Source: Clitopilus passeckerianus (lineage: Eukaryota; Basidiomycota; Agaricomycetes; Agaricales; Entolomataceae). Taken from it: DNA of 64,000 nucleotides. The notes below the pieces were generated by a model that searched no databases, was not told where the DNA came from, and saw only the letters and a list, made by a program, of their open reading frames with translations. The position numbers and the translations under genes were made by a program. Position 1 is the stretch's first letter, and each line of letters opens with the position of its first letter. Below are positions 24,131-36,764 of this stretch, piece by piece. The stretch spans positions 186,001 to 250,000 of the forward strand of contig CALYLX010000066.1 in NCBI GenBank assembly GCA_944990035.1. The letters run 5' to 3'.

Positions 24131-24915
24131 ATGAAGTGCACTTCACTCGTTTCTCTACTGACTGTTGCCGCTGTGGCCCCAGCGGTTTTCGGTGCTGAAT
24201 ATCTAGTTGGAGTTGGCAAGGACGAAACCACTGGGTATGTTCGAACTATACGAAACCTGAAGGCTCTCTTTCCTGATACCGTTTAAAGAAAGAAAGGCAA
24301 AGGTTTTGATCCTTCGGTCATCCATCCTCAAGTTGGCGATGTGATAGCCTTCGAATTCCAAGGTGGACAGCACAGTGTCGTCCGTAAGTCCTTCATAGAT
24401 CAAAGCCACCGAAAGGTTTTTGACACCAATGAACAGAATCAAGCTTCGAAAACCCTTGTACTCCAGGTGGGGGAATTGATACAGGTGTTCAGACCGTATG
24501 TTCCCTACATACTCGGTGACACCAAAGTTATTGAATATCCTCACTTATCCAGGTCGACGATAGCCTTCCAGTCGACGCTCCCGGCCTCCCTCAAATTAGG
24601 GTGACCATTAACAGCACCGACCCTATCTGGTTCTTCGACCAAGCGGGCGGGTTGTGCAACAAAGGAGCAGTTCTTGCTGTTAACCCTTCGGATACACAAA
24701 CTGCCGCCGCTTTCGTTGACAACGCGTCTAAAACACCTGCTACACCATCCTCGACCTCCTCTGCAGGTTCCAGCAGTACCGAGTCTGGCAGCGGTACTTC
24801 TGCTACACAGACCACTCCAGCCCCGTCCACCACTTCAAACGCTGCCGTTGCCATCGTCGGTGACGTTCGGTCTGCTCTTGCCTTTGGGCTTCTGTCCTTG
24901 CTTGCTGCTTTCTAG
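24131..24915 (+). CDS. Cupredoxin-fold, Ser/Thr-rich extracellular GPI-type protein
   Basis: This is a small surface protein of about 200 residues common in basidiomycetes. It has a signal peptide (MKCTSLVSLLTVAAVAPAVFG), then a plastocyanin-like domain: FDPSVIHPQVGDVIAFEFQG, GQHSVVQSSFENPCTPGGG, DTGVQTV and RVTINSTDPIWFFDQAGGLC. A Ser/Thr-rich stalk follows (about 24735-24840), then a hydrophobic tail ALAFGLLSLLAAF that fits a GPI-anchor signal. Three introns (about 24235-24289, 24384-24436 and 24496-24551) join these blocks in frame. The first His (QHS) and the Cys (GLC) of a type 1 copper site are present. The usual second His before the Cys and the Met after it are replaced (GLC and GAV), so copper binding is doubtful. 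Confidence 0.85.
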
Positions 24916-25278
24916 AGCACAGTGCTAAGGTTAAACCCACCCTGTCGTCTTGGATGCTTTACTCTAGTTTGGAGAATATGATTATTATTTTTGTCCCTCA
25001 GTTCACACCGAAAAATAATTAATGATCCTCTATATCCATTGTGCTCAGCCTGGAAATACGGGGTATGTATCCACAATGAACGAAAGACTACAGAATGCAC
25101 TATGCTAGAATCGAGGCGAGCCTGAAAGCAAGAAAAGCTCAACGGATGATAGGTGCTCTTAAAGAGCGAAAGAAAGGATCACAACAGATGGTCAACCATC
25201 TAGATGAGAGAAATGAAATAAATGATAAGTTATTGAAAAAAACAGTCGACGGTAAAAATGGCAGAATCATCGGGCGAT
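24916..25278. terminator. Convergent 3' region, 363 bp
   Basis: Two convergent genes end here. The sequence is A/T-rich with AATAATTAATG-type stretches (about 25015) that could act in 3' end formation. No gene is seen. Confidence 0.35.
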
Positions 25279-27480
25279 TCAGTTCTTCGCATCTCGCGCA
25301 TCCTTTTCTGACTTGTCGTCTTTGGCTGCAGCGTTCTTGTCTGAGGGAGCTGCATCCTTGGCATTGCCGCCAGCAGGAGTCTGGTCGTTTGTAGCTGCGG
25401 TCTTATCTGCAGGTGCTGTGGGTGCATCCTTGGCTTTGGTACCAGCAGCTGTCTTTTCATCAGCTGCTGCTTCCTTGCCCTTCGTTGCTGGCGTTGACTT
25501 GGGGTCAGCAGCGGATGAAGGAGCTGGTGCGGCAGCAGCAGAGGAAGAGGCGGCAGCGCCACCCTTAGAAGACGCTGCATCGGTGGCTTTGGCGGTAGCG
25601 GTGGCCTTCCCGGTTGCTGAAGCAGCAGCTGAGGCGGATGCAGAGCCAGAGGCGGAAACTGATGCCGAAGCGCTAGCACCACCCTTGATGGTACCGCTTA
25701 CTGAAGCAGATGCAGCAGCGCTGGAAGCAGAGACGGATGCAGAGGCAGAGGTGCTGGCGGAAGCAGAGCCAGAGGCGGTGGATGCAGCAGAGCTGATGGC
25801 GGAGGAAGCAGCGACGTCAGAGCCCGCACCGATTGAGCCTGCGATGGGCTTGCCGTCGGCGGTGACAGTGAACTGTAGTTCAAGTGGTCAGACAAAAGTT
25901 GACTTAATGTTAGGGGGAGAAACGTACGTAGACAGCATCATCGAGGGAACCGTGCTGGGCAACAGGAACGATAGCAGGTTGATGGTTAGAGGCGGTATTG
26001 ATCGACGCCAATCGGTAGAATCCAACGGGGAGACCAGCGGTAACATCAGCAGTCAACTTTCCCCCGACAGCAGCACCATTCAAGCCCTTGAAGAAGGCAA
26101 ACTTCTTGGGGTCCGTGGGCGCAGTTTGGTCGATGGCAGTCAAAGTCTCAATGACAACATGCGAGTGACCCTGGATCTGGCCTTGAGCATTCAGCTGCTG
26201 CGGCGCAGCGAAGTAGTTTGCCTGGGCGTTGACAAAGAATCCAGTCTGCATGTTCTTGATGGCCATCTGGACAGTGAAGGCAGTGTTGGCCTTGATGGTG
26301 GCGAAGTTCGTGGGGAAGACGAACTTGGACGAGGGCATGTTCTCCGTGGAGGGGATAACACCGATGGGAGCAGGGTTACATGAGCCGGTTGTAATCTGCT
26401 TGCCATCGGTAATGGGGAGGTTGGGAACGGTGAGGCAGAAGTTGATGAAGTTGTTCGTGGAGGTGAGTGAAGCAACCTGGCCTTCAGTAGGGACATCCTG
26501 GCCATCGTTAGCAAAACCTTTGGCGAGGACTCGAGGATCCAGAGCTGTAAACGTAGGTCAGAAACTGTCACATAGGGAAGGGCAATTTACTAACTCAAGG
26601 AGCTTTGGGCACCAGCATTGTTGTTATTATTGCCGCCGTTGTTGTTGTTATTGCCATTGCCGCCGTTGTTGGCCGAGCCAGTGTTCGTCTGTAAATCCCA
26701 ATGTTAAAATGAGGTCTTTCATCTGACGAGGAAATACTCACAGCGTCGCTTGCAGAAGTTGTAGCAGATCCTGCCTTGGTAGAGGTATTCACATTTGCGA
26801 CGTTGGTGGTCCTAGCAGTCGTGGTGGCCTTGGCGGTTGTGGTCGCACCTCCTCGAACGGTAGTAGCGGTGGTCTTTACAGTGGTACCGCCTCGAACAGT
26901 GGTAGCGGTGGTCTTCACAGTGGTTCCGCCATTGTTGTTGTTATTCCCGTTGTTGTTGCCATTATTCCCGTTATTGCCTCCTTGGTTGTTATTCCCAGAG
27001 TTATCTATTTAAGTCATCAGAAATCATCGAACAGACTATCTCAGAGGAAACTGACTGTTATTGCCGTTGTTATTGGTGTTATTCCCGCTGTTGTTGTTGC
27101 TGTTTCCGTTGTTGTTGTTGCTGCTTCCACTGTTGTTGTTGTTGTTTCCGCTGCTGCCGCTGTTATTGCTCGGGGGAGGAGTAGCAGTAGCACCCGAGGT
27201 GACTGTCACTGTCGCAGTGATGGTCTTGACCTGATTGGCCTACATCAAGCATCCATCAGTTCCGGTCGAATGGTCGCAATAGTGAGATTCTTACATTGCA
27301 GTCCTGGTTGTTATTCTGCTGATTATTATTGTTATAATTATTGCCAAATCCGCCAAAGCTGAACGGAGGGAAGTGGAAACCACCAGAGCGGTTCATATCC
27401 TGGGGAGCTGGCCTGGCAGCGACTTGGAGTGACGACAAAGGGATCGTCAAGAGAGCGATCCAAAGAGCCCGAGGAAACAT
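25279..27480 (-). CDS. Large secreted low-complexity protein (Asn-, Thr- and Ala/Ser-rich) with one conserved central domain
   Basis: The start gives a signal peptide (MFPRALWIALLTIPLSSLQVAARP). Regions follow in order: a Gly/Phe/Asn-rich part (SFGGFGNNYNNNNQQ), long Asn/Ser/Gly runs, Thr-rich 13-residue repeats, and more Asn/Gly. Then comes a folded domain of about 200 residues with ALDPRVLAKGFANDGQD, FCLTVPNLPITDGKQITTG, SCNPAPIGVIPSTENMPSSK, FTVQMAIKNMQTGFFVNAQA and GHSHVVIETLTAI. After it comes a tail of about 190 residues rich in Ala/Ser and then Lys/Asp/Ala. It ends KDARDAKN. Similar central domains occur in basidiomycete secreted proteins that databases have sometimes labelled wrongly as ribosomal protein S17. 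Function is unknown; the architecture suggests a wall, matrix or adhesive protein. Six exons, about 640 residues. A 356-codon frame on the other strand is its shadow. Confidence 0.82.
26851..26928 (-). repeat. Two tandem 39-bp coding repeats
   Basis: Units 26851-26889 and 26890-26928 are near-identical and each encodes 13 residues of the type VRGGTTVKTTATT inside the secreted protein. A diverged third half-copy (VRGGATTTAK) adjoins them. The length is a multiple of three, so expansion keeps the frame. Confidence 0.8.
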
Positions 27481-29094
27481 TGTCGTTGAGAAATGAAGGT
27501 GGTTTTTTTCAAAAAGTGGTTAGAAAAAGAGTGGAAATTGCGTTGAGGCCTGGACTTTCAAAGTTCGACTTTCACAGAAAGAAAGAAAACGACACCAGTG
27601 TCGGGCGTTCGTAGTCTTGGAGTCGCACTAGGCGGCAGCCCGTAGAGAGGAAGAGCAAAGGAAAAGAAGAAAGAAGGGAATGGAACGGCCGGTATCAGCT
27701 CAGTGCCTTTTTATCATTGTTATGGTCGCATGCGTTTGGCTGCCATCCACAATTCCATCAATCGTCGGCACTTGTCGGCTGTCGTCCCCTGGACCTTGCT
27801 CGTTTCTAGGTTTTTTTCACAAAGCACATGCAGATTGCCGATAGAGTTAAACCCCAGGATTTTAATGCAAGTTGTCCTATAAGTTTCAAGCATTTAAGCC
27901 AGCGCCAATGCCCCCAAAGCCCTGTAGATCCAAGCTAAAGAGCTAGTAGTATATCCGTCCATCATGTATGGAGGATCGCAGTGTCATATTTTTAGAACAA
28001 GTATCAACTTCGGCAAACAGCCGAGATTACCTTTTAAGGAAATCCAGAACGGCACCATGGAGACTTGATTCCATCCGTCAACAAGGGTAGTCAAGCAGAT
28101 GACTTTCAACTTTCATGCCAGATATCGAGTTCATTTGCCGCTATGCTACTCTTCTGACTGATTATTTCTGTCAATCAACGCAACTTGCCACAGGAAATGC
28201 AATGCAATCGAACTTCTTAAAGGTCAGTGTCAGAACACCGCAAGTTGTGCCAAATAGGAAGCCTTCCAAGTCAGAGCTTGCCTGCGAGCGTTTCTCCATT
28301 GTCTTCATATTCGACGGGCCTTGTTGCTCTCGGAATTTCCTTGTACCATGCATCCAGAAGCTTCCATGGATCTCACCCGAGGCTAAAGTTCTTCGGCGAA
28401 CCGTCGTGATGAGTTCTCGAGGCATGGTAACTGTGGTGATATCTACTCTGCCAACCCGCTGTGAACTTCTTCGTTATATCGGCGAGTGAAGCCAGGTGAG
28501 TGAATATGTATGATGCCTGATTGGTCTGTTACCCCAGTATGGTTATCCCCAGTATGAATGAGCTGCCGTTCGGCCTCCGTGAGGATTTTGAGAAGTGACG
28601 ACCGCTCTTACTGGCCGAACAACTTCCGTTCCATAGATATTTATGGATGAACATCACCTGCCAGTGGACTCCAAGCCAACTACCGTCGATGATGCTTGTG
28701 CAGTTTAGGTTGATGTGGCCAGGTCCATATTTTCATGAGAAGTCACTTCAAATTCTATGAGTTAGTGTGAATAAGGCACCGAGGCTCTAGGCGCCCGTAT
28801 TCATTCGTAGCCCTGTCGACTGTCTAATCCAATCTACCCTGATGATTTTTCTGGGTCGGTCAAAAAGGAATCGAAGACGCAAGGAGTAATGCACTCGGCG
28901 AAGTGAACCTTATCATCCTCATTGCAGGAATATTTCTACGTTAGGTGGCACAATTCCAGTGAAGAAAGAAAGACGAATGGGAAGAAGAGGTACGGCTGGT
29001 GTTCTATATAAATGGATATACAACTGCGGCATATTTGTTTTTGTGAAGTCGAAAGTCGAAAATATGTGGATAGAGGAAGGCGGCCTTCAACGGG
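27481..29094. other. Intergenic region, 1.6 kb
   Basis: It holds the promoter of the secreted protein (an ATAAAAAG-like element on the minus strand lies at about 27709-27717, some 230 bp upstream of the ATG) and the 3' flank of the kelch gene. ORFs of 84-124 codons near 28115-28489 overlap one another on both strands and lack recognisable features. I do not call a gene. Confidence 0.4.
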
Positions 29095-30669
29095 TCAATA
29101 TTCAAGCTCGCCTGATGCTGCCCTGGGATCGATGGAAAAGCTGGTAACCTGAGGAAGGTAAGCACCACCGGCAAGGTCCAAGATGTGGACATCATCCAGG
29201 GTATTGATTCCATCCGTTCCTCCAAAAATAAAGAGCCGGCTGTCTGCCAAAACAGCATCGTGGTAGGCGCGATTTGAGAATATCTTGCCGTATAAGGGTT
29301 TCTGGTCGAATTGAAGTGTTACTAGGAAACACGAGAGGTGAATCAGAAGGGACCACCAAAGCAGGAAGAGGCAACTTACTCAAGTCAAAGACGAGGAGGT
29401 CGGCATAGTAGACTCCTGTATTATATCCCCCTGCAATGAATAGGAATGACCCGACCTGGGTCGAGGTGTGAGCAATTCGGGCATGCAGCTGGTCTGGGTT
29501 GTTTTTGTGATTATCATGCTCAACCATAGTCCAGGCCCTCGTTGCTATATCATGAATTGCCCGTTAGCTAGCCGTAAGTCGATGACGTTCAAGAAAACGA
29601 GGCGACTCACAAAGGTCCAACAACCATATGTCAGTGAAGATATTATTGCCATCGCTTCCTCCCATGACGATCATGACATTCCCTATCAGATTTGCAGAGT
29701 GATATCCTCTCCCAGCAGGACCCTTCCCAGATGTTTTGACCTCCTCCCAGACCATCTCATCAAACCTTGATATATCCAGAGCCCAAACGTCGTTCAATGC
29801 TACCATCCCTGTCCCACCACCAAAGACGTAGATATGCCGCCCATAGAGGACAGCGGTATGAGACCGACGGTGGCAAGGTTTAGGCCCGCGTATGCGTGGT
29901 TTTATCCATGTTCGGCTTGTGGTGTCGAAGACGTACACGGTGTCATAGTATGTTGAAGCGAAACCTCCTCCAATGATAACTATCTTGCGGTCGACGAGAG
30001 TGGCGGTATGAGCTCGGGAGGGTGGGGGTATGTCGCCAATGGTTTCGCGCATTGTCCATTGCATAGTCTCTATACCATCATTCAGGTATCACATTAGGGA
30101 TTGAGAGGACGAGCGGACGTACCGACATCAAAGCAATAGAGAGATTTCCTCCCCTTCACTTCCTTGGGCTGATCTTTCTCCTCGTATGCCCCAATCATCC
30201 ACGCTGTGTTCTCCACCAGTGTCATGGTATGGGCTCTCATGATGTTCTGCGGAATGGTCCCATACATCGGTGCGAGGCTCCAGTACATACCGACCGCAGG
30301 AACATCGACCGCCCGTTTATCATGCGGTAGAGTCGGTAGAGTTCGAACGTCGTAGGTCGCCGTGGGCACAAGTTTGGAGGAATTGCCGGACCTTCTAGAC
30401 GACCTTCTCCCCGATAATGACTCTGTATCAGAGCTACCACGACCTAATGATCGTATGCTAGGCGCTTTCTTCGAAGAGATGGATGCAGAGCCCAGCACAG
30501 ATGACGCTGCAGGAGGTGCTCCCGGTATTGGAGGAGCCCCTACCAACGAATTGGATAAGGACGATGGCCCAATGGCTGGCGTCAGTGTTAGAGATGCCAA
30601 TTCGACTTCGGGTGTGCTGGGTATCGAGTCCTCTTCAGGGACGTCGTCAAGCTGCCTTGCATAGCTCAT
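29095..30669 (-). CDS. Kelch-repeat beta-propeller protein
   Basis: A Ser/Pro-rich N-terminal region of about 110 residues with basic patches (GRRSSRRSGNSSK) precedes six kelch blades. The blade cores are RAHTMTLVENTAWMIGAYEE, SRAHTATLVDRKIVIIGGGF, RRSHTAVLYGRHIYVFGGGT, GRGYHSANLIGNVMIVMGGS, RIAHTSTQVGSFLFIAGGYN and NRAYHDAVLADSRLFIFGGT. Each shows the paired glycines, the spaced Tyr/Trp and the following aspartate (for example DVWALDIS, DIWLLDL, DVHILDL). Introns of about 50-60 nt lie near 30068-30121, 29549-29612 and 29321-29380. Fungal proteins of this layout include Tea1/Kel1-type polarity factors and ubiquitin-linked kelch proteins. The long C-terminal coiled coil of Tea1/Kel1 is absent, so I leave the role open. 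Confidence 0.88.
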
Positions 30670-31008
30670 TCTTCCTGAGGATTATGTTGATTTTGGAAAG
30701 CCCGTCAGAGATGAGTCGACTTTCCCCGTTGTCGCGTTCGCTGTCGAGAAGAAAGTCTAATTCGCGTCTTCAATTCAGCGGTGGCCGGTGACTATCGAGA
30801 TTTCTCGGTTAAGTGGACGTCCCACGCTGCAACGCCTCAGCCCGGATTTTCCACTTGGCTTATCTGGTGATTGCAATTTCGGTACTCCAGCCACAAAAGA
30901 CCCCGCCAGGACTAGCGCTGACCAAAAGCGCACGAAGGTGGCTTGACTGAGGAACGTTGCAGAAAGGTGTGTACAGCCACAGATCGTTTAGATTGACGTC
31001 CGACCACG
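30670..31008. promoter_or_regulatory. Divergent promoter, kelch protein / eIF2D
   Basis: The start codons face away from each other across 339 bp. GC content is moderate and no TATA box is evident. Confidence 0.5.
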
Positions 31009-33152
31009 ATGTTCAAGAAACCCTTGAGCGGAACAAAACCTTCAGCTCCTCTTCGTAGCTCGGATCGAAGAAAGCTCAAACAGAGAGTGGTAGTGAGCTA
31101 TGGGATCTCAGCGGAAGATGGTGATTTGCTAGTCCCTGATGGATTGCTGTCCATGAAATTCAGCACACATCTTGAGGAACCGGGAGTAGGCCTTCCGTAC
31201 CTCATCTAGTTGAAAGCGTATTGACAGCGTCGCCCTCTAGACTGCATACCTCTCACAAGAAGGAGACCCATTGTGGTTTGCTCTTGGTAGAAGTTCCGAT
31301 GAATTGATTCCGACTGTCTACACGCTTTGGAAGCGTCAGAACCTGCTGCCGACACTATCTACGCCTGCTGCCGTCATTCCAGTCCTTGTCGGTGGTGCAG
31401 ACTTGATGATTCCAGGAGGTATGTCCTTATTTCTCTGCCTCATAACATACTGATCCCGGATCCTCAAGCCAGTTGTCCATCACACGGCTTCGTTGAATGA
31501 GGGGCAACTCGTCTCTGTTTTGCAATACAACTATAGTCGAGAAAACCCAACCATGTCTCCGCCACTCGCAGTCGGAAGAATGGCTCTGCCTAGCGATCGC
31601 CTACAAGAGGGTGGCCAAGAGAAGGGTAAAGCCGTCATAATCCTTCATACATGGAAAGATCATCTCTGGGATATGGGATCGAAATGCGACGCTCCAGAAT
31701 CCACACCTCTTCCCTCCAAGAACGAATCCATAGGGAACGGAGTTGATCAAGAAGTCCCCCCACCAAAAGCTCATGCTGAGATGGATGCAGATGGCTCAGA
31801 CCAAGTACCTACCCAAGAAATGTCTACTCTCAATATGCAGCCTGGTGGATCTACTCCTAGCTACAAACCACAAGAAATTTCGGAACTCCTTCACCACTCA
31901 CTGCTTCAGACAATATCTCTCGGCATCCCGGATAACGTACTTCCTATGATAGCCCCGACATTCTTCTCGACTTACGTTCTCCCTTCCCGACCTGCATTCC
32001 CAGGCTCAATAGTTCCCCATTCTGGCCCGCCTCCTATAGACGCCTCCCCTTGCCCCAGCTCGGGAGAGATAAATATTAAGGGATCGACTTACAAATCTCT
32101 GATAGCTTTTCTGAAAGCAGAGGAAAAACTTGGACTCGTCATTCTCAAATCACCACCGAAAGGTGACATCGTTGTCACTTCGGTAAATAAAAAGAGTGCC
32201 GCGGTGGAAGCCCATAGGAGGCATGTTACGATAAAGGATGTAGAGACTACTGTGGCAAAGAAAGCTGCTCGAGAGGAGAAGGTCAAAGAAACCGAGAACA
32301 ACTCTGAGGTGGATATTCTCGAGTTGTATAAACCTCACCAAGCCACCATCGGTTTATTTGAAGCGATGGGAGCTAGGTATGTCTATTCCCTCGTCGCAGT
32401 TTGTGAACTACACTGACAAAGCCAAAGCACAACAAATTCATATTCACTCCAAGAGGTCAAAACACTCTTGAACTCGTACATCACGTTGAAGAATCTGGTC
32501 AATCCCAGGGTTCAAGCTTACATCAATCTCGACGAGGCTCTTGTAACGTGTGTCTCCAGAACCTCCGCAAAGTCGAAAGGGAAGGATGCGCCGCCAGAGC
32601 CAACAGATCACCTTCGTCGCGACGAACTTCTCAAAGCCGTTCTGGAGCGCATGCAAAATTGGTATGAAGTAAAGGCGCCTCGGCATGATCCAGTGCGAAA
32701 GTAAGTCACCCCTAACTCTAGTGAAGTAATTGTCCGAGCCTAAACCGAATCTCTTTCAGGAAGGGGCAAATCGCTCCAATCCAAGTGACCATGAAAGTTC
32801 GCCAAGGTCGTAAAGCATGCACCTTGATCACTGGATTCGAACCGTACCTGGTAGTCAATGCTGAGGAGTTGGCGGAAGATCTAAGGAAATCATGCGCAGG
32901 TGCAACATCTGGTAAGTTTTCTTGCTCCCTCTGTCGACTTGAAACAGGAGCGGCACTGGCTCCAGCGCCCTGTCAAGAGGTTCCTATTAACACACTGTTC
33001 ACCTAGTCGCTCCGATACCCGGGAAGTCGGCCAATTCTGGGATGGAAGTTTTCGTACAGGGAAAGCAGTCGAAAATTGTAGCAGAGTACCTGATGGAGAG
33101 AGGGATACCGAAGAAGTGGATTGAGATTCGTGATCTATCTGGGAAAAAATAG
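31009..33152 (+). CDS. TMA64: Translation factor eIF2D / Tma64 (ligatin)
   Basis: eIF2D delivers tRNA to the 40S P-site without GTP and helps recycle 40S subunits. The N-terminus MFKKPLSGTKPSAPLRSSDR and the following DRRKLKQRV match the family. A PUA-like domain follows, with GDPLWFALGRSSDELIPTVY and TLWKRQNLLPTLSTPA, then VLVGGADLMIPGVV. After a divergent linker come STYKSLIAFLKAEEKLGLVI (winged helix) and a SWIB/MDM2-like segment (LKNLVNPRVQAYINLDEAL and DHLRRDELLKAVLERMQNWY). The C-terminal SUI1/eIF1-like domain ends the protein with VFVQGKQSKIVAEYLMERGI and PKKWIEIRDLSGKK. Length is about 580 residues with about six introns. It is followed on the same strand, 250 bp on, by DIM1, also a ribosome gene. 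Confidence 0.92.
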
Positions 33153-33400
33153 CTTGTTCTTTGGTCTATTGGATAGGTAAACTTGCATTTGATTTGGGAG
33201 AACATCCGGATTAGCAAATAAATTGAAAACTTCTGCTTTACCATGGAAAGGGTCCTGAATCGAACGAAGTGAGCCACCATGACTCGAAGAGGTCCCTCGG
33301 CGGTCCCACTGCTGCTTGAACGAGGTATTTGCGTTTGTTTGTCTCGTCTGGGGGTGCGATCAAAAATTTATCGCTCGCTTGGCCCTCCAAGTTGAGCACA

Positions 33401-34671
<1,271 letters not shown>

Positions 34672-35631
34672 TCATGCGCATGTTCGCAATGTCATGAACC
34701 TACAACCATTAAGAATCGCCCACGGTTCCAGCAGGCGGCGTGGAGCTCCCAGAATACTTTCGTGATCTGCTGCACATTAACCAGAGGCGGTGCAATACAG
34801 CTGTAGAGGGAGGTGAACATATCATTTCAAATTCACACCACCGGGAAGGGCTATGCGGGCCCTTTCCCTTTGGTCTCCCTCGGGAACCCTCATATAGTCC
34901 AGCTATCCTTGACATACCTTGTTTGGCGTGTAATATATATACCTGCAACATTCGGGTTGGATTATCATTGCGACTTTGTGCATCCACTACAATTCAAAGG
35001 AGAGCGTATCCTAGCAGTCTAGGTAAGTCGGTCAGTACGCAATCTTCCCAGGTCGAAGTTCACATTTGGACGCGGGCCCGTAAATTCCGGCGTTCAATGC
35101 GCTTTCTAGTCAATAATCGCCTCTTTTTTTCTGCGGGATTGGCGCAGTCTCCAGTTTCCGCTCAGTCGTGTATTACACCTTTCTGGAGCGACTATCGAAA
35201 GCTGTGTTGAGATATACACCAATATTCATGATGGGCAGTCGTGTATGTTGTGCTTCTCCCGAAGCCAAGCAATTCTGTGTCCCCCAATTGTAGTCGCATT
35301 TCCTATCGACTCTCTTCATATGGCTTCTTCCGCCTTCAATATCCTTCAACTATCGGGTTTTTCTAGGACCAATGAAACCTTCCAGTCACGGCGGGTGAGC
35401 TGATCACAAGGCCACCAAAATAAGCTAAAGCGACATCTGCACACCGTAGTCCGTTGGTGGCACATCTGATCGTTCATTAACGCTGGGGTCCGGCCATAAG
35501 CTATGCACACGGATGATCCCCAGATTGCTTTACGAACTTTTGGTTTTGTCAAGGCTATGCGTGTTATCCTGATGGCCTTGGCTCATACTAACATAAAAAG
35601 ATAACATCTAGGAGTCCGACCCAGAGAAAGT
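34672..35631. other. Intergenic region, 960 bp
   Basis: A 156-codon frame at 34740-35210 has no recognisable feature and an uneven composition. I do not call it. The right end should contain the promoter of the next gene. Confidence 0.4.
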
Positions 35632-36197
35632 ATGCCGTGTCCCGTAACCGCCGTCTTCAACCTCAACTCCTTCAATGAAACTCGTCTTCGAAACGTCCGA
35701 TCAAGGAGAGTCACTGACGCTGAAAGAGTCGATGCCAGCATCGCGGAGTTGCCACAAGAAGCTAGTATAGGGACTAACATCACGTTTCCTCATGCTTTAC
35801 ATACGGCGCCTCAAGGCGGGAATTCAATTGATACACTTCCGCTCTACACACATCGAGCTTCGACGGACAATAGCGCTCCCCCTGCATACTCACGGCAGCC
35901 GTACCCACCGCGTATTTGGAGGGACTTGAACGTCCATGGCACCGAAATCGAAGAGATTGTAGTGCAGGGTGAGCATACGAGTCCTTGGGGCTCGAACAAG
36001 CGCCTAACTTCAGATGTATACGCACAGAGAGTACCAATGGCCAACCGGGCCGCCAGGAAAACAGTAGCAATACCTCCCGACGATTCTGCAGCGAGGAATG
36101 GTTGAACACCTACTTAGCTTTCGGCATCTTGGCTCTCTTGGTCTGCTTCTTGTTACTGGGTTTCCTTGTTTTCCCAAAGATGCACGAGAAACACTGA
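35632..36197 (+). CDS. Small single-pass membrane protein of unknown function
   Basis: The two exons (35632-35968 and 36028-36197, 59-nt intron with donor gtgagc and acceptor gcacag) encode 168 residues. The long N-terminal part is hydrophilic and Pro/Thr/Ser-rich, with a PPAYSRQPYPP stretch that contains a PPxY motif (PPAY), the kind recognised by WW domains of Nedd4/Rsp5-type ubiquitin ligases. Near the C-terminus is one hydrophobic helix (YLAFGILALLVCFLLLGFLV) followed by the short basic tail FPKMHEKH. There is no signal peptide, so the layout is that of a tail-anchored or type II protein. I do not recognise the family. Without the intron the helix is out of frame, which supports the spliced model. 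Confidence 0.6.
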
Positions 36198-36764
36198 TAC
36201 ATCCATAAATCATGAGAAGAAAGCAGGGTGCAAAAGTACATTAGATTAAAGAGACTTCGGGAACTCACTTTGACCTATTTAATTCGGTATTGGAGCTTCC
36301 ACTGCTTTTACCAGAATCGTTAGGTAACCGCTATCCGGGATCCAAGCCTCCTATTAGAATACAAGTTTTGATCTTTAAACCCTCGCGACTGCAAACTTTG
36401 ACTCTGCTCGCTGATGGAGTTCTCTTGGGGATGGAGGGTGCAGTTGCAAATGCAACCGACATCGCAATCAGGCCAGATTAGATCAAGATGGGATTTCCAA
36501 AAGTGTGTTCACAATTTCCTACAGCGGAGGACGGCGATCAAATGAAAGGCCTTATTCATGCAACAAAATAATATTCAGTCTCAAGTAACGCTACATAGTC
36601 TATGAAGGGGCGGACAACGGGCAGAGGCGTATGAATACAGTGGGAATTGATTATAAAGATGACCTTAATGTACCCGGAAAACGAAAGCAATAGCGGGGCA
36701 GCAGCAGAATGAAAGAACGAAGGATAGGGGAGAAGAATCATTGCACCCGGATTAAAGCCAGTGC
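36198..36764. terminator. Convergent 3' region, 567 bp
   Basis: The neighbouring genes converge on this stretch. I see no ORF or RNA gene that I can support. Part of it must be 3' UTR on both strands. Confidence 0.35.

Noticed and set aside
25313..26383. 356-codon ORF on the plus strand
   Set aside because: It is antisense to the secreted low-complexity protein; its Ala/Glu-rich composition is a mirror of the Ala/Ser coding repeats on the minus strand.
33245..33275. Possible tRNA-like TCGAA segment
   Set aside because: No acceptor stem, D-arm or anticodon arm can be folded around it.
34740..35210. 156-codon ORF on the plus strand
   Set aside because: Composition changes along its length and nothing in it resembles a domain; no splice sites add a better frame.
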